Of a stretch of DNA of 64,000 nt, positions 38,925 through 46,816 are shown piece by piece. The stretch is from JACCXG01 sp963750935 (GTDB lineage: Bacteria; Acidobacteriota; Vicinamibacteria; Vicinamibacterales; 2-12-FULL-66-21): contig CAVVSR010000013.1 of the NCBI GenBank assembly GCA_963750935.1, positions 124,001-188,000 of the forward strand, given 5' to 3'. The position numbers and the translations under genes were made by a program. Position 1 is the stretch's first letter; each line of letters starts with the position of its first letter. Under the pieces are notes generated by a model. That model did no database searches, was not told the DNA's origin, and saw only the letters and a program-made list of their open reading frames with translations.

Positions 38925-39266
38925 ATGACTCGAGTCGACAAACCCTGGGGCTACGAACTGCATTGGGCCAAGACCGACCGCTATGTCGGCAAGCTGATTC
39001 ACGTGAACGCCGGCCATGCGCTGAGCCTGCAGTACCACAATCAGAAGGACGAGACGATTTTCCTCTGGGCGGGGCGCATGCTCTTCGAGATCAAGGAAGG
39101 GGAGGAGCTGGTCGCGCGCGAGATGAAGCCGGGCGAAGCGGTCCACATCACGCCGAAGACGGTGCACCGGATGACCGCGATCGACGATTGCGACATCTTC
39201 GAAGTGTCGACGCCGGAGCTGCACGACGTGGTGCGGCTCGAGGATCGCTACGGCAGGCAAACCTAG
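38925..39266 (+). CDS. Small cupin, mannose-6-phosphate isomerase C-terminal-like
   Basis: A 113-residue single-domain cupin (MTRVDKPWGYELHWAKTD). GHALSLQYHNQKDETIFLW supplies the first metal-binding motif, and EAVHITPKTVHRM the second. It resembles the type II phosphomannose isomerase cupin that follows GDP-mannose pyrophosphorylases, but stands alone here. Proximity to ptsI may be coincidental. Substrate unknown. Confidence 0.82.
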   Translation: MTRVDKPWGYELHWAKTDRYVGKLIHVNAGHALSLQYHNQKDETIFLWAGRMLFEIKEGEELVAREMKPGEAVHITPKTVHRMTAIDDCDIFEVSTPELHDVVRLEDRYGRQT

Positions 39267-39379
39267 TTGCCGGCGCCGATGCCCGCTCCACGGTGACGCC
39301 GCCACGGATGTCGAAAACTGCGCGCGTCCCCGCGGCGCAGGTTCGCAGAATCTGCCCGTTTCCCGCAGTCAGAATCGAA

Positions 39380-39408
39380 TTGACGGGGAAAACCCTGCGA
39401 ATCAGAAT
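39380..39408 (+). promoter_or_regulatory. Candidate sigma70 promoter for ssb
   Basis: TTGACG (39380-39385), a 17-bp spacer and CAGAAT (39403-39408) lie in the 227-bp gap between the cupin gene and ssb. The predicted leader is about 79 nt to ATG 39494, which is preceded by a GGAAGGG ribosome binding site. Confidence 0.5.
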
Positions 39409-39493
39409 GGCGGGGCTTTTGTAACGAAGAGCTGCGATACGTTTCATCAGGCTGCTGACTGCGGCAGCCTACTCACGGAAGGGATACCGGTCG

Positions 39494-39946
39494 ATGGGAA
39501 GTGTGAACAAAGTCATTCTGGTAGGCAATCTCGGGCGTGATTCCGAGCTGCGCTACACGCCGGGCGGCTCACCGGTCGCCACCCTCAACCTCGCGACGAC
39601 GGAGGTCTGGAACGACAAGGGGGGCCAGCGTCAGGAAAAAACCGAGTGGCACCGCGTCGTCCTCTGGGGCAAGACGGCGGAGTCGCTGAACGAATACCTG
39701 ACCAAGGGCAAGCAGATCTACGTCGAGGGGCGGCTGCAGACCCGTCAGTGGGACGACAAGGACGGCAACAAGCGCTACACCACCGAGATCCGCGGCGATC
39801 GGATCGTCCTGCTCAGCGGCGGGGGAGGCGGAGGAATGGGCGGCGGCGGCGGACGTCAGCAGCCGCAGCGAAGCAGCGGCGGCGCGCCGGAAGAACCGAT
39901 GCTCGAGCCCGGCTCCGAGCTGACAGACGACGACATCCCGTTCTAG
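39494..39946 (+). CDS. ssb: Single-stranded DNA-binding protein
   Basis: A 150-residue SSB: OB fold from MGSVNKVILVGNLGRDSELR through VEGRLQTRQWDDKDGNKRY, a Gly-rich linker (residues 112-123), and the acidic C-terminal tip DDDIPF that docks repair proteins. It binds ssDNA in replication and repair. It has its own candidate promoter and converges with cpoB; both stop codons sit inside a short palindrome. Confidence 0.96.
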   Translation: MGSVNKVILVGNLGRDSELRYTPGGSPVATLNLATTEVWNDKGGQRQEKTEWHRVVLWGKTAESLNEYLTKGKQIYVEGRLQTRQWDDKDGNKRYTTEIRGDRIVLLSGGGGGGMGGGGGRQQPQRSSGGAPEEPMLEPGSELTDDDIPF

Positions 39947-39959
39947 CGCCCGGCTAGAA
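39941..39959. terminator. Palindrome containing both convergent stop codons (possible bidirectional terminator)
   Basis: TTCTAGC and GCTAGAA form a perfect 7-bp inverted repeat around a 5-nt loop. The TAG of ssb lies in the left arm and the reverse-strand TAG of cpoB in the right arm. On the plus strand TTCCCCTTTTCCC follows. The stem is only partly GC, so terminator strength is uncertain. Confidence 0.45.
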
Positions 39960-40826
39960 TTCCCCTTTTCCCAACCGCTCCAGGGCCTGCTTCGCCAGCG
40001 TGTGCTCTGGGGCGGTGGGGAAGCTGTCCATGATCGTCTCGTAGGCTTTCCGCGCCAGATCCGGCTGTTTGAGCTGGTTATAGCTCAATCCCATCTTGTA
40101 GTAGGCGGCCGGCACGCTCTCCAACTTCGGGTAGTCCGAAATGACGCGCTGATACGCCGCCACCGCCTCGCGATACTTGCCGGCGTTGTACAGCGCATTC
40201 CCGATGTTCAGCTGGGCATCGTCTGCCAGCGTGTGACGCGGGAAGAACTTCAGGAACGTTTCGAATCCGACGATCGCGAGATCGTACTGGCCACCGGTGT
40301 AGTCCGAGAAGGCGGTGTCGTACGTCCGCTGCGGCGAGACGTTCGGCGGCGGCACGTTGGCGGGCGATGGGCTCGTCCCCGTCGCGGGCGTCGTGCCGGT
40401 TGGCGCGGCAGAAGGGTCGGCCGGATCGAGCGTGACCGGCGCCGGCGCGACCTGCGGCTGCGTCGCGATCGTCTGCCGGATGGACTCGAGCTCCTGCGTG
40501 ATCGAGGACAGCCTGACGTTGGTGTCGTCCGCTTTCTCGCGCAGCACCCGGACCGTGTCGGTCATCCCCTCGACCAGCAGCCGCTGGTCGGCGAGCGCCT
40601 TGCGGCTGGTGTTGGCCTGATCGTCCATCTTGCCGGTCACCGCCTTCAGCGTTTCGGCCAGCGTGACGACGAGCTGCTGCAGCTGCTGCTGATGCTGCTG
40701 CAGCATCCGCAGCTCGGCCATCAGCTGCTGCTGTTCCTTGTTGGCCGCGAAAGCCGGGGACGTCGAACTCAACACTAATGCGACGAACGCAGCGGCAACC
40801 ACAGGCGGCGCGGCCATCACTCTCAT
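39954..40826 (-). CDS. cpoB: Cell division coordinator CpoB (YbgF), Tol-Pal associated
   Basis: An exported protein of about 290 residues. The signal peptide is MRVMAAPPVVAAAFVALVLS followed by Ala-x-Ala (AFA). A Gln-rich coiled coil (about residues 35-110) serves for trimerisation. A Pro/Thr-rich linker and C-terminal TPR repeats follow (DYTGGQYDLAIVGFETFLK, ALYNAGKYREAVAAYQRVI, KQPDLARKAYETIM). An AGGAG site before ATG 40826 decides the start over an upstream in-frame ATG. In Escherichia coli CpoB links Tol to PBP1B. It is the last gene of the tol operon. Confidence 0.92.
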   Translation of the reverse strand: MRVMAAPPVVAAAFVALVLSSTSPAFAANKEQQQLMAELRMLQQHQQQLQQLVVTLAETLKAVTGKMDDQANTSRKALADQRLLVEGMTDTVRVLREKADDTNVRLSSITQELESIRQTIATQPQVAPAPVTLDPADPSAAPTGTTPATGTSPSPANVPPPNVSPQRTYDTAFSDYTGGQYDLAIVGFETFLKFFPRHTLADDAQLNIGNALYNAGKYREAVAAYQRVISDYPKLESVPAAYYKMGLSYNQLKQPDLARKAYETIMDSFPTAPEHTLAKQALERLGKGEF

Positions 40827-40862
40827 AGCACTCTCCTGATCAGCACGCGATCTTCGCACGAA

Positions 40863-41444
40863 CTACCTGCTGGTAAGCACGAACTGCGCCCGGCGGTTCT
40901 TGGCCCAGGCCGCCTCGTCGTGGCCCGGGTCGAAGGGGAACTCCTTGCCGTAGCTGACCGTCCGCAGCCGATCGGCGGGAATCCCCAGCGACACCAGGTA
41001 GGTGCGTGCCGCCATGGCGCGACGCTCGCCGAGCGCGAGGTTGTATTCGGCGGTGCCGCGTTCGTCGGCGTGCCCCTCGATGGTGATGACCCAGGTCGGG
41101 TATTTCTTGAGAATGCCCGCGTTCACGTTGAGCGCCTGCTGCCCGGCCGAATCCACGTCGGAGGCGTCGAGGGCGAAGAACACCGGCTGGAACGGCGAGT
41201 TCTTGTTGATGTCCCCGATGTCGCGCCCGGCGATCGGGTCTTCGATGACCGGATCGGGCGGGACGGGACGCGGCTCGGTCACCGGCGTCGGCGGCGCCGG
41301 CGGGCGACGGTTCGGATCGTCGGTCGCGGCGGGCGGCGGCGGCGTCGGGCGCGCGATCGGCGGCTGTTTCTTGGCGCAGGCCCCCCCGAGCGCGAGGGCC
41401 ACCAGAACCACACAAACCAGGTGCTGTCTCTGCGTCATCATCAT
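40863..41444 (-). CDS. pal: Peptidoglycan-associated lipoprotein Pal
   Basis: A 193-residue OmpA-family lipoprotein. The N-terminal hydrophobic signal ends ALALGGAC, giving a lipidation candidate at Cys23; the leucine sits one place off the usual lipobox. A Pro-rich linker follows. The OmpA domain has ITIEGHADERGTAEYNLALG (peptidoglycan-binding aspartate and arginine) and GIPADRLRTVSYGKEFP, typical of Pal. Three consecutive ATGs leave the exact start open by two codons. It lies between tolB and cpoB. Confidence 0.95.
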   Translation of the reverse strand: MMMTQRQHLVCVVLVALALGGACAKKQPPIARPTPPPPAATDDPNRRPPAPPTPVTEPRPVPPDPVIEDPIAGRDIGDINKNSPFQPVFFALDASDVDSAGQQALNVNAGILKKYPTWVITIEGHADERGTAEYNLALGERRAMAARTYLVSLGIPADRLRTVSYGKEFPFDPGHDEAAWAKNRRAQFVLTSR

Positions 41445-41467
41445 CTCTGTTCAGTTACTCCGTTTAC

Positions 41468-42874
41468 CTACCGCGACCAATGGGGGAAGCGATTGTTGCC
41501 GGTCCGCGTGATCTGCGTCAGTCCCGTGCCGTCCCGGTGAATCGTGAACACCTGCTCCTTGCCGGCGCGTGACGAGACGAACGCGACGTGGCGGCCGTTC
41601 GGCGAGAACGCCGGGCTCTCGTTGTTGCCGATGGCGTCGGTCAGCGCGCGGGTGTTGCCGGTGGCGAAGTCGTAGATCTTGATGATGTTGCCGCCGCCCG
41701 AACGCGACGAGTAGGCGATCTCGTTCAGCGGCGCCGGCGACCAGGTCGGACGATCGGCATGGGTTTCGTTGGTGATGCGCTTCACGCCGGTGCCGTCCGC
41801 GTTCATGATGTAGATCTGCGGGTTGCCGCCGCGCTCCGAGGTGAACGCGATCTGCGTGCCGGTCGGCGACCAGGTCGGCGTGGAATCGATCGTCGGGTGC
41901 GTGGTGAGGCGCTGCACGTTGCTGCCGTCGCGGTTCATCACGTAGATCTCGGCGTTGCCGTCGCGGCTCGACGTGAACGCGATCCTCGCGCCGTCCGGCG
42001 ACCAGACCGGCAGCCAGCTCTGTTTCTCCGGCGTGCCCTTCGTCGGGTTCTGAATCGGCGAGCCGCCGTAGGGGAAGAGCATGTAGATGTCCTGATAGCC
42101 GGATCGCCAGGACGAGAAGACGATCGTCTTGCCGTCGGGCGACCAGGACGGCGAGATATCCAGCGCCTTCGAGATCGTCACGCGAAGCTGCCGCGCGCCG
42201 TCGTAGTCGGCGATGTAGAGGTTCGAGATGCCGCGGTCCGCCACCGGCCCGCGGATCCGCTCGCCGTCGCGATCGGACGTGAACGCGATCTTCGTGCGTG
42301 CGATGCCGTTCAGGCCGCGCTGTTCCTTGTGCAGTTCGTCGGCGATCGTGTGCGCGTAGAGGCGGCTCTCGTTCGGCTGCAGCGTGCGCGCCGCGCCCGA
42401 GTACTCCTTGGCCATCGCCGACGTGCCCGTCGCGACGTTGATCAGCCGGAACTGCACGATCACGCCGCTGCCACCCTTGCGCACGCTGCCGACCAGCACC
42501 GCGTCGGCGCCGAGCTCCTTCCACCGGTCGACCGGCACCTGATCGAGGGCCGCCGCCTGCGGAATGCTGCGGTAGGTGTCCCGCGGGATCATGTAGAACT
42601 CTTTCTCGAACGCGATGTCGTTCCAGAGCACTTCGCCGACCGTCTTTGCCGCCGCCTGGGTTTCGGCGTCGGGGGTCAGGGCGATGAAGTCGGGCACGGC
42701 CAGCTTCGGTGGCAGGCCGGGATCGCCGCTCGAGATGATCGTCCTGATCTCGGTCGGCTGCTGACCGGTGGGCGCGGGCGGTTGTCCGCCCTGCGGCGGT
42801 TGCTGTGCCGACAGCGTCAGCGCGAGCGCGGCCGCGGCACCGAGTACGGACATGACGAAGCGTGGTGTATGCAT
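41468..42874 (-). CDS. tolB: Tol-Pal system beta-propeller protein TolB
   Basis: A 468-residue periplasmic protein: signal peptide (MHTPRFVMSVLGAAAALALT), N-terminal alpha/beta domain (IPRDTYRSIPQAAALD, GADAVLVGSVRKGG), then a six-bladed propeller. The blades are DISPSWSPDGKTIVFSS, LPVWSPDGARIAFTSSRDG, TPTWSPTGTQIAFTSERGG and SPAFSPNGRHVAFVSSRAG. TolB binds Pal and relays force from TolA. The N-terminus is extended by a Gln/Pro-rich stretch of about 25 residues after the signal peptide. Start and preceding stop overlap by one base. Confidence 0.95.
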   Translation of the reverse strand: MHTPRFVMSVLGAAAALALTLSAQQPPQGGQPPAPTGQQPTEIRTIISSGDPGLPPKLAVPDFIALTPDAETQAAAKTVGEVLWNDIAFEKEFYMIPRDTYRSIPQAAALDQVPVDRWKELGADAVLVGSVRKGGSGVIVQFRLINVATGTSAMAKEYSGAARTLQPNESRLYAHTIADELHKEQRGLNGIARTKIAFTSDRDGERIRGPVADRGISNLYIADYDGARQLRVTISKALDISPSWSPDGKTIVFSSWRSGYQDIYMLFPYGGSPIQNPTKGTPEKQSWLPVWSPDGARIAFTSSRDGNAEIYVMNRDGSNVQRLTTHPTIDSTPTWSPTGTQIAFTSERGGNPQIYIMNADGTGVKRITNETHADRPTWSPAPLNEIAYSSRSGGGNIIKIYDFATGNTRALTDAIGNNESPAFSPNGRHVAFVSSRAGKEQVFTIHRDGTGLTQITRTGNNRFPHWSR

Positions 42875-43659
42875 TAGCGCTTGAAGTCGAAGACGAGGTA
42901 CACGGTCAGGTGGTTGCCGGTGAACTCACGCGGCAGCGCCGGCAGCTGCGTCGCCTTGAGCACGGCGCGGCGGGCCTCGAGATCGAGCAGCGCCTGGCCG
43001 CTCGGCTTCGACACCTCGACCTGGGTGATCATGCCGTCGCGGCGGATCGTGAACTTGATCTCGGGCTGACCGGCGGCCCCCATGTTGGGGTTCCAGTGCT
43101 GCTGGATGCGCTGCCGCATCAGCGCGATGTACTCGGGACAGCAGAAGTTCTGCACATCCAGCCGCACGTCGCCGCCGCCCCCCTGCGCGCTCGTGGCCAG
43201 ACCGCCGAAGCCGGGCACGCCGCCGGTCCTGACCTTGGCCGTTCCCGACTGAATCTTCTCGCCGGTCGTCGGCGGCCGCACCTTCGCGTCCGCTGCCGGC
43301 TTCTCGACCCGCGACGGCTTCGACGGCGGCTTGACGATGCGGTCGGGTTCGACCATCTCGGGAGGCTTGGCGGCCGGCGGCGTCTCGATCGCCTTCGGCG
43401 CGTCCGGCTTCGCAATCGCCTGGACCGCACGATCCGCCATCGCGGTCCGTCCGCCGGTATCCGGCCCCTGCGGTCCGCCGATCGAGATCGTCATGACCGG
43501 CACGTCGGGATCGGCCGACGCCCGCCCCCACATCCCGGACGTCGCCCACATCGCTCCGACGAAGCTGACGTGCAACGCGAGGGACACGACGAGCATCCGG
43601 CTCAAGCCTTCGGCTTCGCGCGACCGATCCTGCAGCACCGCGCTGACGGCTTCCTGCAC
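42874..43659 (-). CDS. TolA/TonB-like energy transducer
   Basis: A 261-residue protein with a single N-terminal membrane helix (MLVVSLALHVSFVGAMW) and a Pro/Lys-rich periplasmic linker. The C-terminal TonB/TolA-like domain includes IKFTIRRDGMITQVEVSKP and TVYLVFDFKR. Its location between tolR and tolB argues that it plays the TolA role, but the linker is far shorter than in enterobacterial TolA and the C-terminal fold reads as TonB-like. A Cys-Cys pair (FCCPEYIALM) precedes the domain. Confidence 0.85.
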   Translation of the reverse strand: MQEAVSAVLQDRSREAEGLSRMLVVSLALHVSFVGAMWATSGMWGRASADPDVPVMTISIGGPQGPDTGGRTAMADRAVQAIAKPDAPKAIETPPAAKPPEMVEPDRIVKPPSKPSRVEKPAADAKVRPPTTGEKIQSGTAKVRTGGVPGFGGLATSAQGGGGDVRLDVQNFCCPEYIALMRQRIQQHWNPNMGAAGQPEIKFTIRRDGMITQVEVSKPSGQALLDLEARRAVLKATQLPALPREFTGNHLTVYLVFDFKR

Positions 43660-43661
43660 GC

Positions 43662-44123
43662 CTATCGTCCCAGCTTCGGCTGCGCGGCGAGCGCCACCTT
43701 GTCGACGCCCGCGCGTTTCAGCTCATCGAACACCGAATAGAAGTCCTGCGCCGTCACCGCGGCATCCATGCGGACGAACAGCGACTTGTCGTCACGCGGC
43801 AGGATCACCTGGCGCACGCGCTCGTGCAGCACCTCGAACCGCACCTGCTCCTCGCCGATCTGCACGAACCGCCGCTCGGCGAAGTCCGCCGGGATCGTCA
43901 CGTAGATCGGCTGCGCCTTCAACGGATCGCCGCGGCGCGCCTGCGGCAGGTTCACGTTCAATCCCTGCTGCATCATCGGCGCGGTGACCATGAAGATCAC
44001 CAGCAGCACGAGCATCACGTCGACCAGCGGTACGACGTTGATCTCGGCGAGGGAGCTGGCGACGCGCGCCCCGCGGCCTCGCCGGCCGCTGCCTCCGCCG
44101 CCCGTCTGTTGAACCTTGGGCAT
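43662..44123 (-). CDS. tolR: Biopolymer transport protein TolR/ExbD
   Basis: A 153-residue single-pass protein. The Gly/Arg-rich cytoplasmic N-terminus is followed by a membrane helix with the essential proton-carrying aspartate, Asp35 in VVPLVDVMLVLLVIFMV. The periplasmic domain (QPIYVTIPADFAERR, ALAAQPKLGR) completes it. Together with TolQ it forms the proton-driven motor that energises the TolA-like protein. Confidence 0.94.
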   Translation of the reverse strand: MPKVQQTGGGGSGRRGRGARVASSLAEINVVPLVDVMLVLLVIFMVTAPMMQQGLNVNLPQARRGDPLKAQPIYVTIPADFAERRFVQIGEEQVRFEVLHERVRQVILPRDDKSLFVRMDAAVTAQDFYSVFDELKRAGVDKVALAAQPKLGR

Positions 44124-44153
44124 CTCTGCGTGTCTCCCGGTCCCGGCGTCGTC

Positions 44154-44933
44154 CTACGTGAAATTCCGCTCCGAGATGTTCAGGAACTCCAGCGAGAAGT
44201 CGTCCATCTCGGAAGCGAACTTCTTCACCTTGTTCGTGAACAGGTTGTAGAAGTACACCGCGGGGATCGCCGCGAACAGTCCTGCAGCCGTCGCAATCAA
44301 CGCCTCGGCGATCGGCTGTGCGACGACGCCGAGGCTGGTGTTGCCAGCCGACGCGATCCCTTGAAACGCAATGACGATGCCCCACACCGTGCCGAACAGG
44401 CCGATGAAGGGCGTGATGCTGGCGGTCGTCGCAAGAAAGGGGACCCGGTTCTCCAGCTTATTGAGCTCGGCCGTCGTCGCGCGCAGCAGCGCCCGGTCGA
44501 CCGCGTCGAGGCTCTTGAGAGTTGGACGTCCGACCCCGGCCGCCGGCTTGCCGAGGTCGCCGGGCTTGTCGGCCTTGTCGGTCCGGAGCTGCGTGTTGAG
44601 CTCGGCATATCCCGATTGGAACAGGCCGACGAGCGGGCTGGCGGTGAGGGTGGGGCACACCGCCTGGACCTCGGAGAACTTCGAGCTCTTACGGAACACG
44701 CCGAGGAAGGTGGACGATTGCTGCTCGGCGCGACGATAGGCCCAGAGCTTGGAGAAGATGATCGCCCACGAGACTGCCGAAAACACCAGCAGGATCAAGA
44801 GGACAATCTTGCCGAGGGGAGTGGCGTCAGCAACGAGACTGACGATATCGGAATTTCTCGCAAGGTCGCCGGTCCCAGCATCCGGCTGCGCGCCTTGCGC
44901 AAAAAGCGCAAGCGCGAAGAAAGGCGTGAGCAA
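44154..44933 (-). CDS. tolQ: Biopolymer transport protein TolQ/ExbB
   Basis: A membrane motor protein of about 259 residues. The first hydrophobic segment (LLTPFFALALFAQG) may be a signal or helix. It is followed by VLLILLVFSAVSWAIIFSKLW and the paired helices PFLATTASITPFIGLFGTV and ALIATAAGLFAAIPAVYFYN typical of the TolQ/ExbB/MotA family. I prefer TTG 44933 because GGAGGG lies five bases before it; GTG 44951 is also open but has no visible ribosome binding site. It is the first gene of the tol operon. Confidence 0.93.
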   Translation of the reverse strand: MLTPFFALALFAQGAQPDAGTGDLARNSDIVSLVADATPLGKIVLLILLVFSAVSWAIIFSKLWAYRRAEQQSSTFLGVFRKSSKFSEVQAVCPTLTASPLVGLFQSGYAELNTQLRTDKADKPGDLGKPAAGVGRPTLKSLDAVDRALLRATTAELNKLENRVPFLATTASITPFIGLFGTVWGIVIAFQGIASAGNTSLGVVAQPIAEALIATAAGLFAAIPAVYFYNLFTNKVKKFASEMDDFSLEFLNISERNFT

Positions 44934-45041
44934 ACAGCCCTCCAACGACACACGTTTTCGACGTCGACTCGGCCGGTTTCAGTCCGAATCCGCCCGACTC
45001 GGTTCATACTGCCACGCCGCTGGGACAGCGCAGTTTCGTGA

Positions 45042-45070
45042 AGCGTAGCATGCGCCATATACACTGTCAA
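45042..45070 (-). promoter_or_regulatory. Candidate sigma70 promoter of the tol operon
   Basis: On the minus strand, TTGACA (45070-45065) is followed after exactly 17 bp by TACGCT (45047-45042). The -35 is a perfect consensus. The leader to tolQ would be about 100 nt. It sits in the 166-bp divergent region shared with recN. Confidence 0.55.
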
Positions 45071-45075
45071 ACATC

Positions 45076-45084
45076 TGATAAGAT
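45076..45084 (+). promoter_or_regulatory. Candidate extended -10 promoter of recN
   Basis: TGATAAGAT is an extended -10 element (TGn plus TAAGAT). It lies 15 bp before the recN ATG, so the leader would be very short. It partly faces the tol operon promoter, and the -35-like elements of both lie in the same 30 bp. Confidence 0.4.
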
Positions 45085-45099
45085 GGCACTTCGGGTCCG

Positions 45100-46755
45100 A
45101 TGCTCCGCTTCCTCTCCATCCGCAACCTGGCCGTAATCGAACGGCTCGACCTGGAGTTCGAGCCCGGCCTCAACGTGCTCACCGGCGAGACCGGCGCCGG
45201 CAAGTCCATTCTTGTCGGGGCCGTCGGACTGCTGGTGGGCGGCCGCGCCTCGTCCGACCTGGTCCGCACCGGCGAGGATCAGGCCTCCGTCGAGGCCGTG
45301 TTCGAGGAGCCCGGCCGGGAGGACCTGATCATCAGGCGGGAGGTCTCCGCGCAGAGCGGTCGGAGCCGCGCGTTCATCAACGGCTCGCTCGCGACCTCCA
45401 CCGCACTTCGCGAGGTCGCCGCACGGCTGGTCGATCTCCACGGTCAGCATGAGCACCAGGTGCTGCTCGATCCGGCCACGCACCTCGACCTGCTCGACGC
45501 CTTCGGCAAGCTGCATCCGGAGCGGGCCCGGGTCGCGACGGCGTTCGGCGCATGGCAAGATCTGAAAACCGAGCGCGATCGCCTGCAGTCGAGCGACCGC
45601 GACAAGGCCCGCCGCGCCGAGTTCCTCGAGTTTCAGCTCGCGGAAATCCGGCGGGTGACGCCCAAGCCCGGCGAAGATGACGAGCTGACGGCGGTGCGGC
45701 AGGTCCTCGCCAATGCCGATCGCCTGCAGCGGCTGTGCGCCGACGCCTACTCATCTCTCTATGATGGGGACGCTGCGGCGCTGACCTCGCTGGCTGCCGT
45801 GTGGAAGCGGGTCGGCGAGCTCGCCGCCATCGATCCGCAGTTCGCGCCCTATGCGGCCGCACGCGACGCCATCAAGCCGCAACTGGAGGACCTGGCGTAT
45901 TTCCTGCGGTCGTACTCGTCCTCGATCGATGCCTCGCCGGCGCGCCTGCAAGAGGTCGAAGACAGACTGGCCGCACTCGAGCGTCTGAAGAAGAAGCACG
46001 GCCCCACGCTCGCGGACGTGCTGGCAGGCGCGGCGAGCCTCGAGAAGGAGCTCGATGGCATCCAACATGCGGATACCCGGCTGGCGGAACTGGAGGGTGA
46101 GCTCGAGCGCGCCCGCGCCTCGTACCGTCACGAATCCGCCACGCTCTCGAGGCTGCGACGCGAGGCCGCGGCCGACCTCACCGGACGCCTCACGCGGTCG
46201 CTCGCGGACCTGGCGATGACGCACACGCGCTGTGAAGTCCGGTTCGGCGACGATCGAGGGGAAGCGGGGTGGACCGAGCGCGGCCAGGACGTGGGGGAGT
46301 TCTACATCTCGCCGAACCCGGGTGAGGACCTGCGCCCGCTGGCTCGGATCGCATCCGGCGGTGAGCTGTCGCGAATCATGCTGGCGCTGAAGACGATTGC
46401 GTCGACCGACGAGCCGGGCAAGACCCTCATCTTCGACGAGGTCGACGCCGGCATCGGCGGCACCGTCGCCGACGTCGTCGGCGGACGCCTGCGTGAGCTG
46501 GGCGCACACTTCCAGGTGCTCTGCATCACCCACCTCCCGCAGATTGCCGCGTGCGGCTCGGCCCACTACCGGATCGAGAAGGCGGTGAAAGGGGACAGGA
46601 CGGTCACCGAGGTCTGCCGCCTGTCGCCGCGGGATCGCGAGGACGAGTTGTCGAGGATGATCGCGGGCGCGGAGATCTCCGCATCCGTCCGCGCGAGCGC
46701 TCGCGAGATGCTCAAACGGAAGGCGTCGCCTGACGTCGCCCGCGCGCGAAAGTGA
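45100..46755 (+). CDS. recN: DNA repair protein RecN
   Basis: SMC-like ATPase acting in double-strand break repair. The 551-residue product has Walker A GETGAGKSILVGAVGLLVGG at the N-terminus, coiled-coil arms with an ALER/LKKKHG region, signature ASGGELSRIMLALK and Walker B LIFDEVDAGIGG, followed by QVLCITHLPQIAACG. Length is standard. It is divergent from tolQ and followed by miaB after 61 bp. Confidence 0.95.
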   Translation: MLRFLSIRNLAVIERLDLEFEPGLNVLTGETGAGKSILVGAVGLLVGGRASSDLVRTGEDQASVEAVFEEPGREDLIIRREVSAQSGRSRAFINGSLATSTALREVAARLVDLHGQHEHQVLLDPATHLDLLDAFGKLHPERARVATAFGAWQDLKTERDRLQSSDRDKARRAEFLEFQLAEIRRVTPKPGEDDELTAVRQVLANADRLQRLCADAYSSLYDGDAAALTSLAAVWKRVGELAAIDPQFAPYAAARDAIKPQLEDLAYFLRSYSSSIDASPARLQEVEDRLAALERLKKKHGPTLADVLAGAASLEKELDGIQHADTRLAELEGELERARASYRHESATLSRLRREAAADLTGRLTRSLADLAMTHTRCEVRFGDDRGEAGWTERGQDVGEFYISPNPGEDLRPLARIASGGELSRIMLALKTIASTDEPGKTLIFDEVDAGIGGTVADVVGGRLRELGAHFQVLCITHLPQIAACGSAHYRIEKAVKGDRTVTEVCRLSPRDREDELSRMIAGAEISASVRASAREMLKRKASPDVARARK

Positions 46756-46761
46756 AGCTAA

Positions 46762-46813
46762 GGCGAAAGGCGAAAGCGAAACACCGTCGCCGAGTCGGAG
46801 GCGAAAGTCGAGA
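46762..46813. repeat. GGCGAAA short tandem repeats between recN and miaB
   Basis: GGCGAAA is repeated in tandem at 46762-46775, followed by GCGAAA, and recurs at 46799-46805. The 61-bp gap is purine-rich and contains no coding frame. The last copy lies close enough to the miaB ATG that it may influence ribosome binding; GAGAAAG precedes the start. Confidence 0.4.
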
Positions 46814-46816
46814 AAG

